DNA of 64,000 nt from Streptomyces sp. NRRL F-6676 (lineage in GTDB: Bacteria; Actinomycetota; Actinomycetes; Streptomycetales; Streptomycetaceae): contig NZ_JOHS01000042.1 in the NCBI RefSeq assembly GCF_000725625.1, forward strand, positions 1 through 64,000. The letters are read 5' to 3'. The translations under genes were made by a program, and so were the position numbers. Positions within the stretch are counted from its first letter, which is position 1. The number at the start of each line of letters is the position of its first letter. Positions 1 through 6,932 of the stretch are shown in pieces. The notes under the pieces are model-generated. The model was not told the origin of the DNA and did not search any database. It saw only the letters and a list, made by a program, of their open reading frames with translations.

Positions 1-125
1 GTGAGGCGGTGGCGGGGGGTCCGGGTGGGGGCGGGGGTGACCGCCGAGAGGTGGGGCGGCGGGGTGAGGTTTCTAGTTGGGAGCGGGTTTGGTTGAGCGT
101 GTGGGGGTGATTCCCGTTCCGGGTG

Positions 126-154
126 TTGCGTATTCGCGTTTCAATGTGTACTGT
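126..154 (+). promoter_or_regulatory. Motif A promoter, copy 1
   Basis: TTGCGT and TACTGT are separated by exactly 17 bp, and the spacer ends in TTTCAATGTG. This is one of nine copies in the window. It lies 75 bp upstream of the ATG at 229 and should drive that gene and perhaps the small genes after it. The hexamers fit a sigma-70 promoter; an operator role for the conserved spacer is inferred. Confidence 0.75.
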
Positions 155-228
155 AGTTATCACGAGGTCGGGGGAACGAAGAACCGGCCGAGAACCACAC
201 CACCTGAACCCTGTTGGAGGGGATCTTC

Positions 229-855
229 ATGTCCGGCACCCAGACGTTCACCACCCCGGCCGGTAACACCTACGCCTACACCGTCGAGGCCGGCGAGAAC
301 GGCGAGGCCGTCTACGACCTGTCCCAGGTCTTCCAGGACGGCGTGTTCCCGATCGGCTCGGTCGTGGTCCACCCGAACTGGGAGCTGTTCCCGGCCGTCA
401 AGGGTCTGCTGAACGTCCAGTTCGGCAAGGGCAGCCCGGAGGACCGGCACGGCCGGACCGACCTCCCGATGCTCGGTGACGGCGATCTGCCGTACGTCGT
501 CGGCTCCCACCTGGTCAACCCGGCGGACCTGACCGCCGAGACCGACGGCGAGGGCGCGGCGCTGCTGAAGTTCCGCAAGCGGATGCTCGGGGCGGCGTTC
601 CCGACCAACTCCCCGGCCGAGAGCGCGAGCCAGGAGACGTTCGAGAAGGTCCGGGACCTGGTGACCGGTCTGGTCAAGGTCTACCAGGCCGACAAGGACA
701 CCGAGGCGCGCGAGGCCGCGTACGAGAACTTCCTCAACGGCAAGCGCGCGGAGGCCGTCGAGGCCGAGATCGGCAAGCTCGACGGCAGGGTCCAGGCGCT
801 CATGATCCAGCGCGCCGCGCTGGTCGAGAAGCTGAACCGCTACAAGGCCGCCTGA
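229..855 (+). CDS. Hypothetical protein, 208 aa, helical C-terminus
   Basis: I do not recognise this protein. The ATG at 229 is preferred over an in-frame upstream ATG at 214 because GGAGGGG ends about 6 bp before it. The N-terminal half is rich in Gly, Pro and Asp. From about residue 130 to the end it is strongly charged and heptad-like, so a helix or short coiled coil is likely. There is no signal peptide, membrane segment or catalytic motif. It is the first gene behind motif A copy 1 and is followed by a G+C hairpin at 870-906. Codon use is typical for the window. Confidence 0.8.
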   Translation: MSGTQTFTTPAGNTYAYTVEAGENGEAVYDLSQVFQDGVFPIGSVVVHPNWELFPAVKGLLNVQFGKGSPEDRHGRTDLPMLGDGDLPYVVGSHLVNPADLTAETDGEGAALLKFRKRMLGAAFPTNSPAESASQETFEKVRDLVTGLVKVYQADKDTEAREAAYENFLNGKRAEAVEAEIGKLDGRVQALMIQRAALVEKLNRYKAA

Positions 856-869
856 GCCCCCACCAACCG

Positions 870-906
870 CCCGGCGGCCCCAACCCCCCACCCCAGGGCC
901 GCCGGG
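870..906 (+). terminator. Hairpin after the 208-aa gene
   Basis: CCCGGCGGCCC at 870-880 is complementary to GGGCCGCCGGG at 896-906 with a C-rich loop. It starts 14 bp after the stop codon. No T-tract follows, as is common in high-GC actinobacteria. Confidence 0.6.
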
Positions 907-1007
907 CCCCACACCGCCCGGCCCCCGGCCCCCACACCCCCCTCCACCAGGGCCCAGGGCCGGGCACCCCACACCAACAGACGCGCGGTACACGCAAGGA
1001 GCCCCCG

Positions 1008-1271
1008 ATGACCCGCCCCTCCTTTACCACCCGAGAACTCGAACTCCTCGATGAAGCGCTTGGAGCGCTGAGTGAGATAGCGGGTGAGGCGCTCACTGAT
1101 GAGGCAGAGACGGAACTTGAAGCCTTGAGCTTCAAGATTCGCCATCTGGGGCCGAAGCCGACGTGCCCCGGGTGGGGCGAGGAGTGCGGCAACGAGACGG
1201 AGGGGTCCGACCTCTGCCCCGACTGCCTCATGGCGCGGCTGAACGCGCAGTCCCCCCGAATTCCTCTCTGA
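1008..1271 (+). CDS. Small protein with a zinc-ribbon-like C-terminus, 87 aa
   Basis: Unrecognised small protein. The ATG follows AAGGA with suitable spacing. Residues 1-50 are acidic and probably helical. The C-terminal third has cysteines spaced as C-x6-C, then C-x2-C, which could hold one zinc ion. Such small treble-clef-like proteins are common on actinobacterial plasmids and phages. It lies between two hairpins (870-906 and 1286-1320), so it may be a separate unit or a readthrough member of the unit starting at 126. Its function cannot be stated. Confidence 0.65.
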   Translation: MTRPSFTTRELELLDEALGALSEIAGEALTDEAETELEALSFKIRHLGPKPTCPGWGEECGNETEGSDLCPDCLMARLNAQSPRIPL

Positions 1272-1285
1272 CTCGTCCCCGCCCG

Positions 1286-1320
1286 GTGCGGGCGGCCCTA
1301 TCCCCAAGGGCCGCCCGCAC
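1286..1320 (+). terminator. Strong hairpin after the 87-aa gene
   Basis: Perfect 14-bp arms, GTGCGGGCGGCCCT at 1286-1299 and its complement at 1307-1320, are separated by 7 nt. It begins 15 bp after the stop codon. Confidence 0.75.
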
Positions 1321-1366
1321 CCCACCACCGGCCCCGCCCCACCAACCCGCCTACCTGGGAGCACTG

Positions 1367-1528
1367 ATGAACCGGAAGATCGGACGCAGGACCGGAATCG
1401 TTCTGGGTGCCTTGCTCGGGGGCATCGCCCTTGGCCTTACCTGGTTCGCGTTCCAGGTCTCTATGGACGCTGTGCGCGCCATGCCGGACTTCGGCGCTGT
1501 CGCTCCCCCGGGACACAGCTGCCGATAG
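1367..1528 (+). CDS. Small membrane protein, 53 aa
   Basis: The ATG at 1367 follows GGGAG. The peptide starts with a basic stretch (MNRKIGRRTG), then one hydrophobic segment at about residues 10-30, then a short polar tail with a single Cys near the end. This is a one-pass membrane protein or an uncleaved signal anchor. A longer reading of this frame begins upstream at 1163 but overlaps the previous gene and the hairpin at 1286-1320, so I reject it. Function unknown. Confidence 0.55.
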   Translation: MNRKIGRRTGIVLGALLGGIALGLTWFAFQVSMDAVRAMPDFGAVAPPGHSCR

Positions 1529-1561
1529 GGGGTCGCTTCCCACCGGGAATCGGCTCCCACA

Positions 1562-1627
1562 GGCCGCCCGTGTCGCTCCCGCACGCCCACGGGCTCCGGG
1601 CAGTGCAGGCGACAGACACGGGCGGCC
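1562..1627 (+). terminator. Long-loop inverted repeat after the 53-aa gene
   Basis: GGCCGCCCGTGTC at 1562-1574 pairs with GACACGGGCGGCC at 1615-1627. The 13-bp arms enclose a 40-nt loop. Its place after a stop codon suggests termination, though the long loop makes a regulatory structure possible. Confidence 0.45.
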
Positions 1628-1668
1628 CCTGACCGCTACAGATCCCTTGCAGATGGAGAGGACACCCC

Positions 1669-1833
1669 ATGGCCACCGACAAGCTCACCGACCTGCTGGC
1701 CCGCGCGGCTGACGGCGACGCCGAGGCCGCCGCCGCGTTCCTGCGAGCGCGGGCGGTCCGGGCCCGCGCGGCGGATCGCGTCACCTGTAGCGCACGGGTT
1801 GCCGCTCTGCGGATGATCCGCGCGGACCGGTAG
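1669..1833 (+). CDS. Small Ala/Arg-rich protein, 54 aa
   Basis: The ATG at 1669 follows GGAGAGG at about 8 bp. The 54-aa product begins MATDKLTDLLARAADGD and is alpha-helical, alternating Ala and Arg, with no hydrophobic segment. Third-position G+C and the good ribosome site support a real gene, but it is short and unrecognised. It ends the run of small rightward genes before a long gene-free stretch. Confidence 0.5.
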   Translation: MATDKLTDLLARAADGDAEAAAAFLRARAVRARAADRVTCSARVAALRMIRADR

Positions 1834-1886
1834 TCCCCTCTGCCCGACCCCCGCCCCTCCTGACGCGCGCCCCTCCCCCACCTCCT

Positions 1887-2388
1887 TTGCGCGCGCCCCG
1901 CTCAGCGTTTCGCTGGGCGGGGTCGCTTGCGTTCCGCGCCGATCTACGACGGCTCAACTCCCCGGCCCACTCGAACCTCGGACCCCGTCTCGGCCTCCTG
2001 GCTCCTGTGGCTCGTGGTCCTTCGCGTTTCCCGTTCCTCTGTCCGTCTCCGGTCTCGTGTTCTGTCTGTCTCTCGTGTGGTCGTTGTCTCCTGCGGCTGT
2101 CCTCTATCTCCTCAGCTCTTGCGCTTCTGGTTTCTTCGTCTCGCTTGCTGTTGTCGTCTAACTGCTCTCGCTGCTCACTGCCCTCTTTCCTCTTGTTCTG
2201 CTGCTCTCCCATCCATGTCGCTTGCTCCTCGCTTCCCGCCGGCTTCCTCCCTCCTGTCGTTCGTCTGTGGCTCTTCGCTAGTGTCCTCAGTGCCCTTGGG
2301 GGTCTCGTAGAGAAGTAGTCGGCGCGCTCAGGACCCCTTGACTGTGCCGCTGAAGTGCAAGTTTCCGCGTTGAGGGTGTCGTGTGGGG
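1887..2388. other. Gene-free, strongly pyrimidine-skewed stretch
   Basis: About 500 bp whose top strand is rich in C and T runs. Open frames exist on both strands but translate to low-complexity peptides (Ser/Leu/Cys or Arg/Glu/Gln) without a convincing ribosome site or codon bias. It leads directly into the 12-bp tandem repeat at 2389. I see no gene here. Confidence 0.5.
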
Positions 2389-2460
2389 GCAACTTGTAGG
2401 GCAACTTGTAGGGCTACTTGCAAAGCAACTTGAAAGGCAACTTGTAGGGCAACCTGGTGT
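2389..2460. repeat. Six tandem 12-bp repeats
   Basis: Unit GCAACTTGTAGG repeats head to tail six times. Copies 1, 2 and 5 are exact; copies 3, 4 and 6 have substitutions. Iteron-like arrays of this size often bind a replication or regulatory protein. It lies about 45 bp before the hairpin cluster at 2505. Confidence 0.8.
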
Positions 2461-2504
2461 CGGGCCGTGTGTGCAGAGTCAGGACCGGTCTGTCATGGGG
2501 GGGT

Positions 2505-2650
2505 GATTTCTCCCCTCTTCTTAGGGGGAGAGAAATCACCCCCCGAAGCTGGCTCTTTCAGGGGGGAGAAATCTCCCTCGCGCGGGGAGGGAGATTTCTC
2601 AGTACCGCGAGGGGGGAGATTTCTCCCCCTCGCGGGAGGGGGGAGAAATC
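2505..2650. repeat. Three consecutive hairpins built from GAGAAATC
   Basis: GATTTCTC or its complement GAGAAATC occurs six times: 2505, 2530, 2566, 2593, 2618 and 2643. They form three inverted pairs with 25- to 27-bp centre spacing, flanked by G or C runs that extend the arms. The order is out-in, in-out, out-in. The 8-mer stands out as AT-rich in GC-rich DNA. It could be a terminator cluster, a protein-binding array or part of an origin. Confidence 0.75.
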
Positions 2651-2747
2651 ACAGTCCCAAGGGTGCAGTCCCGGGCGGCTGGCGGCCGCGCAGGGCCGGC
2701 AGGCACCTCGGTGTCTGCCGGCCCTGCGCCGCTCGGGTGCAGCGGGT

Positions 2748-3794
2748 TCACGCGTCCTGTGGCACTACGCTGCTCGTGGCCGGCTCGGAGGCGGGGATGC
2801 GACCGTCGAGGCAGAGTTCGCGGTAGCCGGGCGTGTAGGTGAAGCCGTGTCCCTCGCAGGTAGCGCAGTCGAGGGCATGGGTGGTGGGGGCGCCGTAGCA
2901 GAGGATCGGTTCCTGGTGGACGGCGGTGTAGATGTCGTCGCCGTGGTGCTCCCAGGTGAGCACGGTGAGGACTTCGCCGGTGCCGGCGCAGCGCCCTGCG
3001 CAGTCGTGGGGGTGTGGGTCGACGTCTTCGTCCTGGTCGTCGAAGTCGCGGAAGGCGTCGAGGAGGTAGGCGCGGGCGCGGGGGTCGCTCAGCGTGGGTC
3101 GGCGGTCGAAGGCCCGCAGGGCGTGGCCGGCGTTGGCGGCGGCCGCCGCTGTGGCGTTGTCGGTCGGTGCCGCGGTGGCGGCCCAGTCGAGGAGGAGTCC
3201 GCGGGTCATGATGTGTAGCCGCTGTTCGCTGGCCACGTCGACGGCGGGGAATCGGGGGGTGCGGCCGAGGTTGGCCCAGGCGTAGGTGTCGAGCATTTGG
3301 CGAACCAGCCGGGGGCCGGATCGGCGGAACGTGCGCTGGGGCGGCCGAGAGTCGTCAGTGGCTTGGGGCGCTCGGCATGCGTCGCCGTGGGTGTGGTGGT
3401 GGAGTCGGGCGTATTGGGCTCGTAGGTGGTTGAGGCCGTTGTGGGGGTGGTCGTTGAGGGCTAGGCCGTCGACCTCGCGGAGGAGGTCGCCGTGGTCGCG
3501 GGCGGCTTCGTAAAGGTCGGGGTCTCGGGTGCGCAGGGCGAGGATGTCGACGAGCGCGCCGGTGTGCAGGAGCTTGAAGCGGCGCAGGGCGGGGACGGCG
3601 TTGCTGTCGGGGGCGTGCTCGAGAGCGTCGGTAAGGCGATAGTGCGCCCAACGTGCTTCGAGGATCAGCCGGGTGATGGACGGGCGTTCGTCGCGGTACG
3701 CCCTTACAGCGTGTTCGGGGTGGAGGCCGACGGGCACGGGGGTTCCCTTCAGGGTGACGGGGTGAGGTGAGGGGGGCGTTGAAGGCGGGGGCAC
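2748..3794 (-). CDS. Protein with two DnaJ-like CxxCxGxG-type motifs (C-terminal part of a probably longer gene)
   Basis: The frame from GTG 3794 gives 348 aa. The middle is alpha-helical, rich in His and Arg, and unrecognised. Near the C-terminus are CAGRCAGTG and, about 40 residues later, CATCEGHG, which look like zinc-binding repeats of the DnaJ cysteine-rich type. The frame is open beyond the GTG up to a TAG near 3957, and that extra stretch (beginning SFHPPPRLFTVLDQG) reads like real protein. It continues naturally from another frame starting at 4215, so the true gene probably began there and has suffered a frameshift. It lies downstream of the lipoprotein gene on the same strand. Function unknown. 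Confidence 0.6.
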   Translation of the reverse strand: MPPPSTPPSPHPVTLKGTPVPVGLHPEHAVRAYRDERPSITRLILEARWAHYRLTDALEHAPDSNAVPALRRFKLLHTGALVDILALRTRDPDLYEAARDHGDLLREVDGLALNDHPHNGLNHLRAQYARLHHHTHGDACRAPQATDDSRPPQRTFRRSGPRLVRQMLDTYAWANLGRTPRFPAVDVASEQRLHIMTRGLLLDWAATAAPTDNATAAAAANAGHALRAFDRRPTLSDPRARAYLLDAFRDFDDQDEDVDPHPHDCAGRCAGTGEVLTVLTWEHHGDDIYTAVHQEPILCYGAPTTHALDCATCEGHGFTYTPGYRELCLDGRIPASEPATSSVVPQDA

Positions 3795-3934
3795 GATGGT
3801 GTCGGGCAGGCGGTGATGGTGGATGTCCTCCGGCGCTACAGCGTTGAGGACACGGTGCGCGGCTCCGGCGGGGGCGTTGGGCAGTGCAGAGACGCGGCCT
3901 TGGTCGAGGACGGTGAAGAGGCGTGGTGGCGGGT

Positions 3935-4215
3935 GGAAGCTGCCCCTGCGCTCCGGCTAGCCGTTCTTCGTCGAGGAGGTGTGCGTAACCCCAGGGGTTC
4001 GGTTTCGGGACCGGGCGGCCGTGTGCGATGTCGCGGAGGCGCTCGCGCCGGCGTGGATGTGGCCGAGGCGGTGCAGGGGGCGTGCTGGGCGATAGGTCAG
4101 GCCGAGGATGTGGCGCGCACCAAGGACAGTGCGGTCGCCGGGTCAGGCGCCGGCCGAGGGCGAGAGCGAGCAAGGTGGCGGTGGCTCCGAGGACGGTCCC
4201 AAGAACGAGGGGCAT
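3935..4215 (-). pseudogene. N-terminal fragment joined by an apparent frameshift to the 2748-3794 gene
   Basis: From ATG 4215, preceded by GGGAG, the frame encodes a hydrophobic segment at residues 2-20, a CPWC motif, a proline-rich linker and then NPWGYAHLLDEERLAGAQG. After about 3940 this frame turns into Pro/Arg low complexity, while the neighbouring frame becomes protein-like and leads into the 2748-3794 frame. The distance from start to final stop (1468 nt) is one more than a multiple of three. A single-base indel near GAGCGCAGGGGC would restore one membrane-anchored protein of about 488 aa. A sequencing error, a real mutation and programmed slippage are all possible. Confidence 0.5.
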
Positions 4216-4421
4216 CTGGTGTCTCCCATTGGATGATGCGGGGCCACCGGGTGGTGGCCCCGCATCGAGGTAGGCGGAGGCGGGTGGTGCTGGGGGTGGG
4301 TAACTGGTCGCGTGGCAGCGGGTCGCCGGGGAGAAGGGGGAGTCGTGCGGGTGGGTTCACCAGGGCTCCGGGGGGGTCGCCGGGCTGAAGTGGGGGCGTG
4401 GGGTCTCCGTCGGGTGGTCGG

Positions 4422-4952
4422 TCAGATTCGGTCGTGGAGGTCGGTGCGGTCGTAGGTGTCCTTGGAGACCTTGATCCAGCCGGTGCGGTCACCGTCGCGG
4501 AGTTTCAGTTCCCAGGTGCCCGGGTGCCAGCGCTGGCCGGTCTTCTTGCGGCCGACGTACTGGCGCTCGCACCGCTGGGTGGGCTTCGTGCCGCCTGTGG
4601 CCGAGTCCGAGCCGGAGGAGTCGGGCTTGGTGGTGCCGGACGTTCCGCCGGACGTGACGGCCTTGCCCGGCTGGGAGCCGCCGTTGGTGTTGCCCTTGCC
4701 GGTGCTGTGGCCCGAGCTCTTGCCGCCGCTGGTTCCGCCCGGGCGGGCGGCGAGGGATGTGGTGAAGGAGCTGGTACGGATGGTCGTGCAGTTGTCGCGG
4801 TAGACGTCCTCGTACTGGTCAATCCAGGAACCGGCGTAGCCGCGCTTGTCGATGACCTCGCCGTGCTTGATGGGACTGTTGGTGCAGCCGGTGATGATGA
4901 GGGCGGTGCTCGCGAGGGCGGTTCCGATCATCAGGGTGCGGGGCGTGGGCAC
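4422..4952 (-). CDS. Secreted lipoprotein, 176 aa
   Basis: Translation starts at GTG 4952 after GGAG. Residues 1-22 form a signal peptide ending in LIITGC, a lipobox with Cys23 as the lipidated residue, so the protein should sit on the outer face of the membrane. The mature part has a structured N-terminus, a Gly/Ser/Thr linker at about residues 70-125, and a C-terminal basic domain with a CERQYVGRKKTGQRW stretch. I recognise no enzyme family. Both motif B (4986-5020) and motif A (5049-5077) lie just upstream on this strand, so it is probably co-expressed with the transfer genes. A cell-surface role in mating is possible but unproven. Confidence 0.8.
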   Translation of the reverse strand: MPTPRTLMIGTALASTALIITGCTNSPIKHGEVIDKRGYAGSWIDQYEDVYRDNCTTIRTSSFTTSLAARPGGTSGGKSSGHSTGKGNTNGGSQPGKAVTSGGTSGTTKPDSSGSDSATGGTKPTQRCERQYVGRKKTGQRWHPGTWELKLRDGDRTGWIKVSKDTYDRTDLHDRI

Positions 4953-4985
4953 GTTGGGCTCCAGGAGGTGTGTGGGTGCGCTCGT

Positions 4986-5020
4986 CTGCTACAGGTGTTG
5001 TGCGCGAGCGGCGTGTGACA
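4986..5020 (-). promoter_or_regulatory. Motif B, copy 1 (minus strand)
   Basis: Read on the minus strand: TGTCACAC, then ACACCTGTAGCAG, with exactly 21 bp between TGTCAC and TGTAGC. It sits 34 bp upstream of the lipoprotein start and downstream of motif A copy 2. This is the only place where both motifs occur together. Confidence 0.75.
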
Positions 5021-5048
5021 CAGAGGCGGAACTTTCTCCGCGATCACC

Positions 5049-5077
5049 ACAGTACATATTGAAATTCCAATACGCAA
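5049..5077 (-). promoter_or_regulatory. Motif A promoter, copy 2 (minus strand)
   Basis: On the minus strand TTGCGT is followed after 17 bp by TACTGT, with spacer ending TTTCAATATG. It points at the lipoprotein gene (start 4952) through motif B copy 1. It is the only minus-strand copy of the nine. Confidence 0.75.
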
Positions 5078-5161
5078 CATCGAGTTGAGGGATAGGCCAG
5101 CTCGCGCTGCGCGGTGTTGGTTGGAGCAGCCCTGGCCCTGGGAGCGCGGCTGGACGATCGG

Positions 5162-5398
5162 TCAGTGCATGGTCTGGATGATCCAGGCGAGCAGGCAGAC
5201 GACGGCGATGGCCGCCCACATGCGCAGGGCGGACGGGTCCTTAGCGATCGACTTGGCGTTGGACTCGAACACCTCGGCCGTTGGGGTCATGCCGGGGTGG
5301 GCGGTGTTCCGGTGTTCGTCCCGCTTGGCGGAGGCCTGGTCCTTCGGCAGCCATCCTGTCGTGACCCCGCACGGGCCGCACTCGTACCGCCATGCCAT
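5162..5398 (-). CDS. Small protein with CxxC and one membrane segment, 78 aa
   Basis: Starts at ATG 5398, just after GGAGGGGG on the minus strand. The N-terminus MAWRYECGPCGVTTGW holds a CxxC pair and resembles a zinc-ribbon start. The middle is charged with His and Asn. The C-terminus ends in a single hydrophobic segment (about residues 60-75), so it is probably tail-anchored. The 5399-5620 interval upstream carries three degenerate copies of GATAGATG but no recognised promoter. Function unknown. Confidence 0.65.
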   Translation of the reverse strand: MAWRYECGPCGVTTGWLPKDQASAKRDEHRNTAHPGMTPTAEVFESNAKSIAKDPSALRMWAAIAVVCLLAWIIQTMH

Positions 5399-5621
5399 CG
5401 CGGGCCCCCTCCACTGGTCTTGCGGTTGTGGTTCGACGGTACCGGGCGGCCGCGCTCTACGGGACGGGAACAGGCTGATAGGGCACGGTAGATGGGGGTG
5501 ATAGATGCATCTAGCGTTGGGGTAGATCCGCAGGTCAGGCGGTCGTATATGTGACCGATAGATGGCTGGTCGAGCCCCTGTGGGGGAGGGGAGTGGCAGC
5601 CGGCCGGAGGACATTTGTGGA

Positions 5622-5667
5622 CGCCCGGGAGCCCCCTCTGGCCGGCGGCCGAGGGAGCTCCCGGGCG
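5622..5667 (-). terminator. Hairpin closing the leftward operon
   Basis: CGCCCGGGAGC at 5622-5632 pairs with GCTCCCGGGCG at 5657-5667. It lies 7 bp after the last stop codon (5674) of the leftward 5.7-10.7 kb operon. Confidence 0.7.
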
Positions 5668-5673
5668 GATGGT

Positions 5674-6495
5674 TCAGTCGGCCTCTGCAGGAGCCTTGAG
5701 GAAGGCCACTTCGGGGGGCGGAGCGGGAGGCTCGGCAGGGGGCGCGGCGGGGGCGTTCGGGGTGAGGTCGGGGACAAGCTGGGCGGGGATCCTCAGGGGC
5801 CTGCCGAGGGCCTGCTCGAGGTTCTCGACATGCACACCGAAGTAGTTCCTCCCCTGGATGCCCATCTGGGTCCGGACGGGGATGCCAAGGGACTTGCACT
5901 TCTGCCTGAGCATGGGCTCCGTCCAGTCGGCCAGCATGTGCTCCTGGTGGATCCGCTTGAGCAGGGTGTCGGTGTGGACGCCCTTGCGGCCTTGGCGGAC
6001 GGCGAAGGCGACGCTGTGCTCAATGAACACTGCGAAGGCGGCGTCGGCTTCGGCCGAAGTGGCCTGGGGAGTCGTTTCAGGGCCTCGCTCCCCCGCCATT
6101 TCATGATCGTTTACGCTGTCGCTCCCCTGCGGCTCCTCCTCGGATGGGGCATGTGCGGCTTCCAGGGCCTCTACTGTGCGGCCGGCTGACAGGCCGGTGC
6201 GGACGGCGACGGTCGTGACGACGACCAGCCCAGTGGCGCTGTAGACGTACCAGAGCCCGGGGTGCTTCTCGCTGAAGTGCAGGGCGACGTAGCCGGCGAG
6301 GCCGAGTGCGGTGAGGCGGACGAGGAACCCGCCGCGTTCCTGGTCGCCGGCGCGCAGCCAGGCGCCGACGTAGCGCAGCGCGACCATGGTGGCGCGTACC
6401 AGGACCGGGACCTCGCGCACGAACGGGATGTGCTCCAGCCTGATCTTCCGCCGTTCCTGCTTGGTGGTGCTCGTCTTGTCCGGCTGCCTGGTCAT
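5674..6495 (-). CDS. Membrane protein, 273 aa, last gene of the WhiB-like operon
   Basis: The ATG at 6495 overlaps the preceding stop by 4 bp, showing translational coupling. Residues 1-35 are polar and basic. Two hydrophobic segments follow at about 60-80 and 88-105, then an acidic linker. Residues 140-230 are a compact, charged domain, and the end is a Pro/Ala-rich tail. The topology fits an inner-membrane protein with a large cytoplasmic C-terminal domain. I do not recognise the family. Position in an operon of membrane proteins resembles the plasmid-spread (Spd) gene clusters of Streptomyces plasmids, but that comparison rests only on layout. Confidence 0.75.
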   Translation of the reverse strand: MTRQPDKTSTTKQERRKIRLEHIPFVREVPVLVRATMVALRYVGAWLRAGDQERGGFLVRLTALGLAGYVALHFSEKHPGLWYVYSATGLVVVTTVAVRTGLSAGRTVEALEAAHAPSEEEPQGSDSVNDHEMAGERGPETTPQATSAEADAAFAVFIEHSVAFAVRQGRKGVHTDTLLKRIHQEHMLADWTEPMLRQKCKSLGIPVRTQMGIQGRNYFGVHVENLEQALGRPLRIPAQLVPDLTPNAPAAPPAEPPAPPPEVAFLKAPAEAD

Positions 6496-6932
6496 GCGCC
6501 CACCAGGGACAGTGCGGCGGTGGCGACGGAGATGACCGCCCGCCAGATGGAGCCCTGCGCGGCGGCCATGGCGGCCGCGGTAAGTATTCCCCACAGGGCA
6601 CCGGTGAACGGCACGATGGGGGCGAAGGCGGACAGCACAAGCAGGATGATCACCACGGCAGTCATGCCGATGGATCCCAGGTCTGGGTTCGCGGCGACCT
6701 GGCGCGGGATGTCCTGGACGGCGATGCCGAGGTCGTGGGGCCAGCTGTCGGCGCGCAGGAAGGCGAGCTCGGCGAAGAAGCCGATGGCCTGGGCGGGGCC
6801 TCGGGCCAGCTTCTTCTTCCCCTTGCCCCAGATGCCGTAGATGAGGGTGACGATCAGGATGATGCTGACGGCGGTGGCGGACATCGGGCCGAGGGCGCTG
6901 GTTCCGGCCGCGGCGGCGAGCGGGGTGGTCAC
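6492..6932 (-). CDS. Membrane protein, 146 aa
   Basis: The start at 6932 overlaps the preceding stop by 4 bp, and its own stop overlaps the next start by 4 bp. Three or four hydrophobic stretches are visible (about 19-34, 85-103, 105-125 and near the end), separated by a KGKKKLARG basic loop. No catalytic motif is present. It is probably an integral membrane component working with its two neighbours. Family not recognised. Confidence 0.75.
   Translation of the reverse strand: MTTPLAAAAGTSALGPMSATAVSIILIVTLIYGIWGKGKKKLARGPAQAIGFFAELAFLRADSWPHDLGIAVQDIPRQVAANPDLGSIGMTAVVIILLVLSAFAPIVPFTGALWGILTAAAMAAAQGSIWRAVISVATAALSLVGA

Noticed and set aside
77..412. 111-aa frame across motif A copy 1 and the start of the first gene
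   Set aside because: It overlaps the well-supported 229-855 gene in another frame and becomes Arg/Pro/Ser low complexity.
1781..2404. Leftward 207-aa frame over the pyrimidine-rich stretch
   Set aside because: The product is almost all Arg, Glu, Gln and Gly with no ribosome site; it reflects strand skew, not a gene.
2389..2460. CRISPR array
   Set aside because: The 12-bp units are directly adjacent with no spacers, and no cas gene is present anywhere in the window.
2457..3218. Rightward 253-aa frame opposite the DnaJ-zinc-like gene
   Set aside because: It begins within the hairpin cluster and translates to Gly/Val repeats; the leftward frame has the zinc-like motifs.
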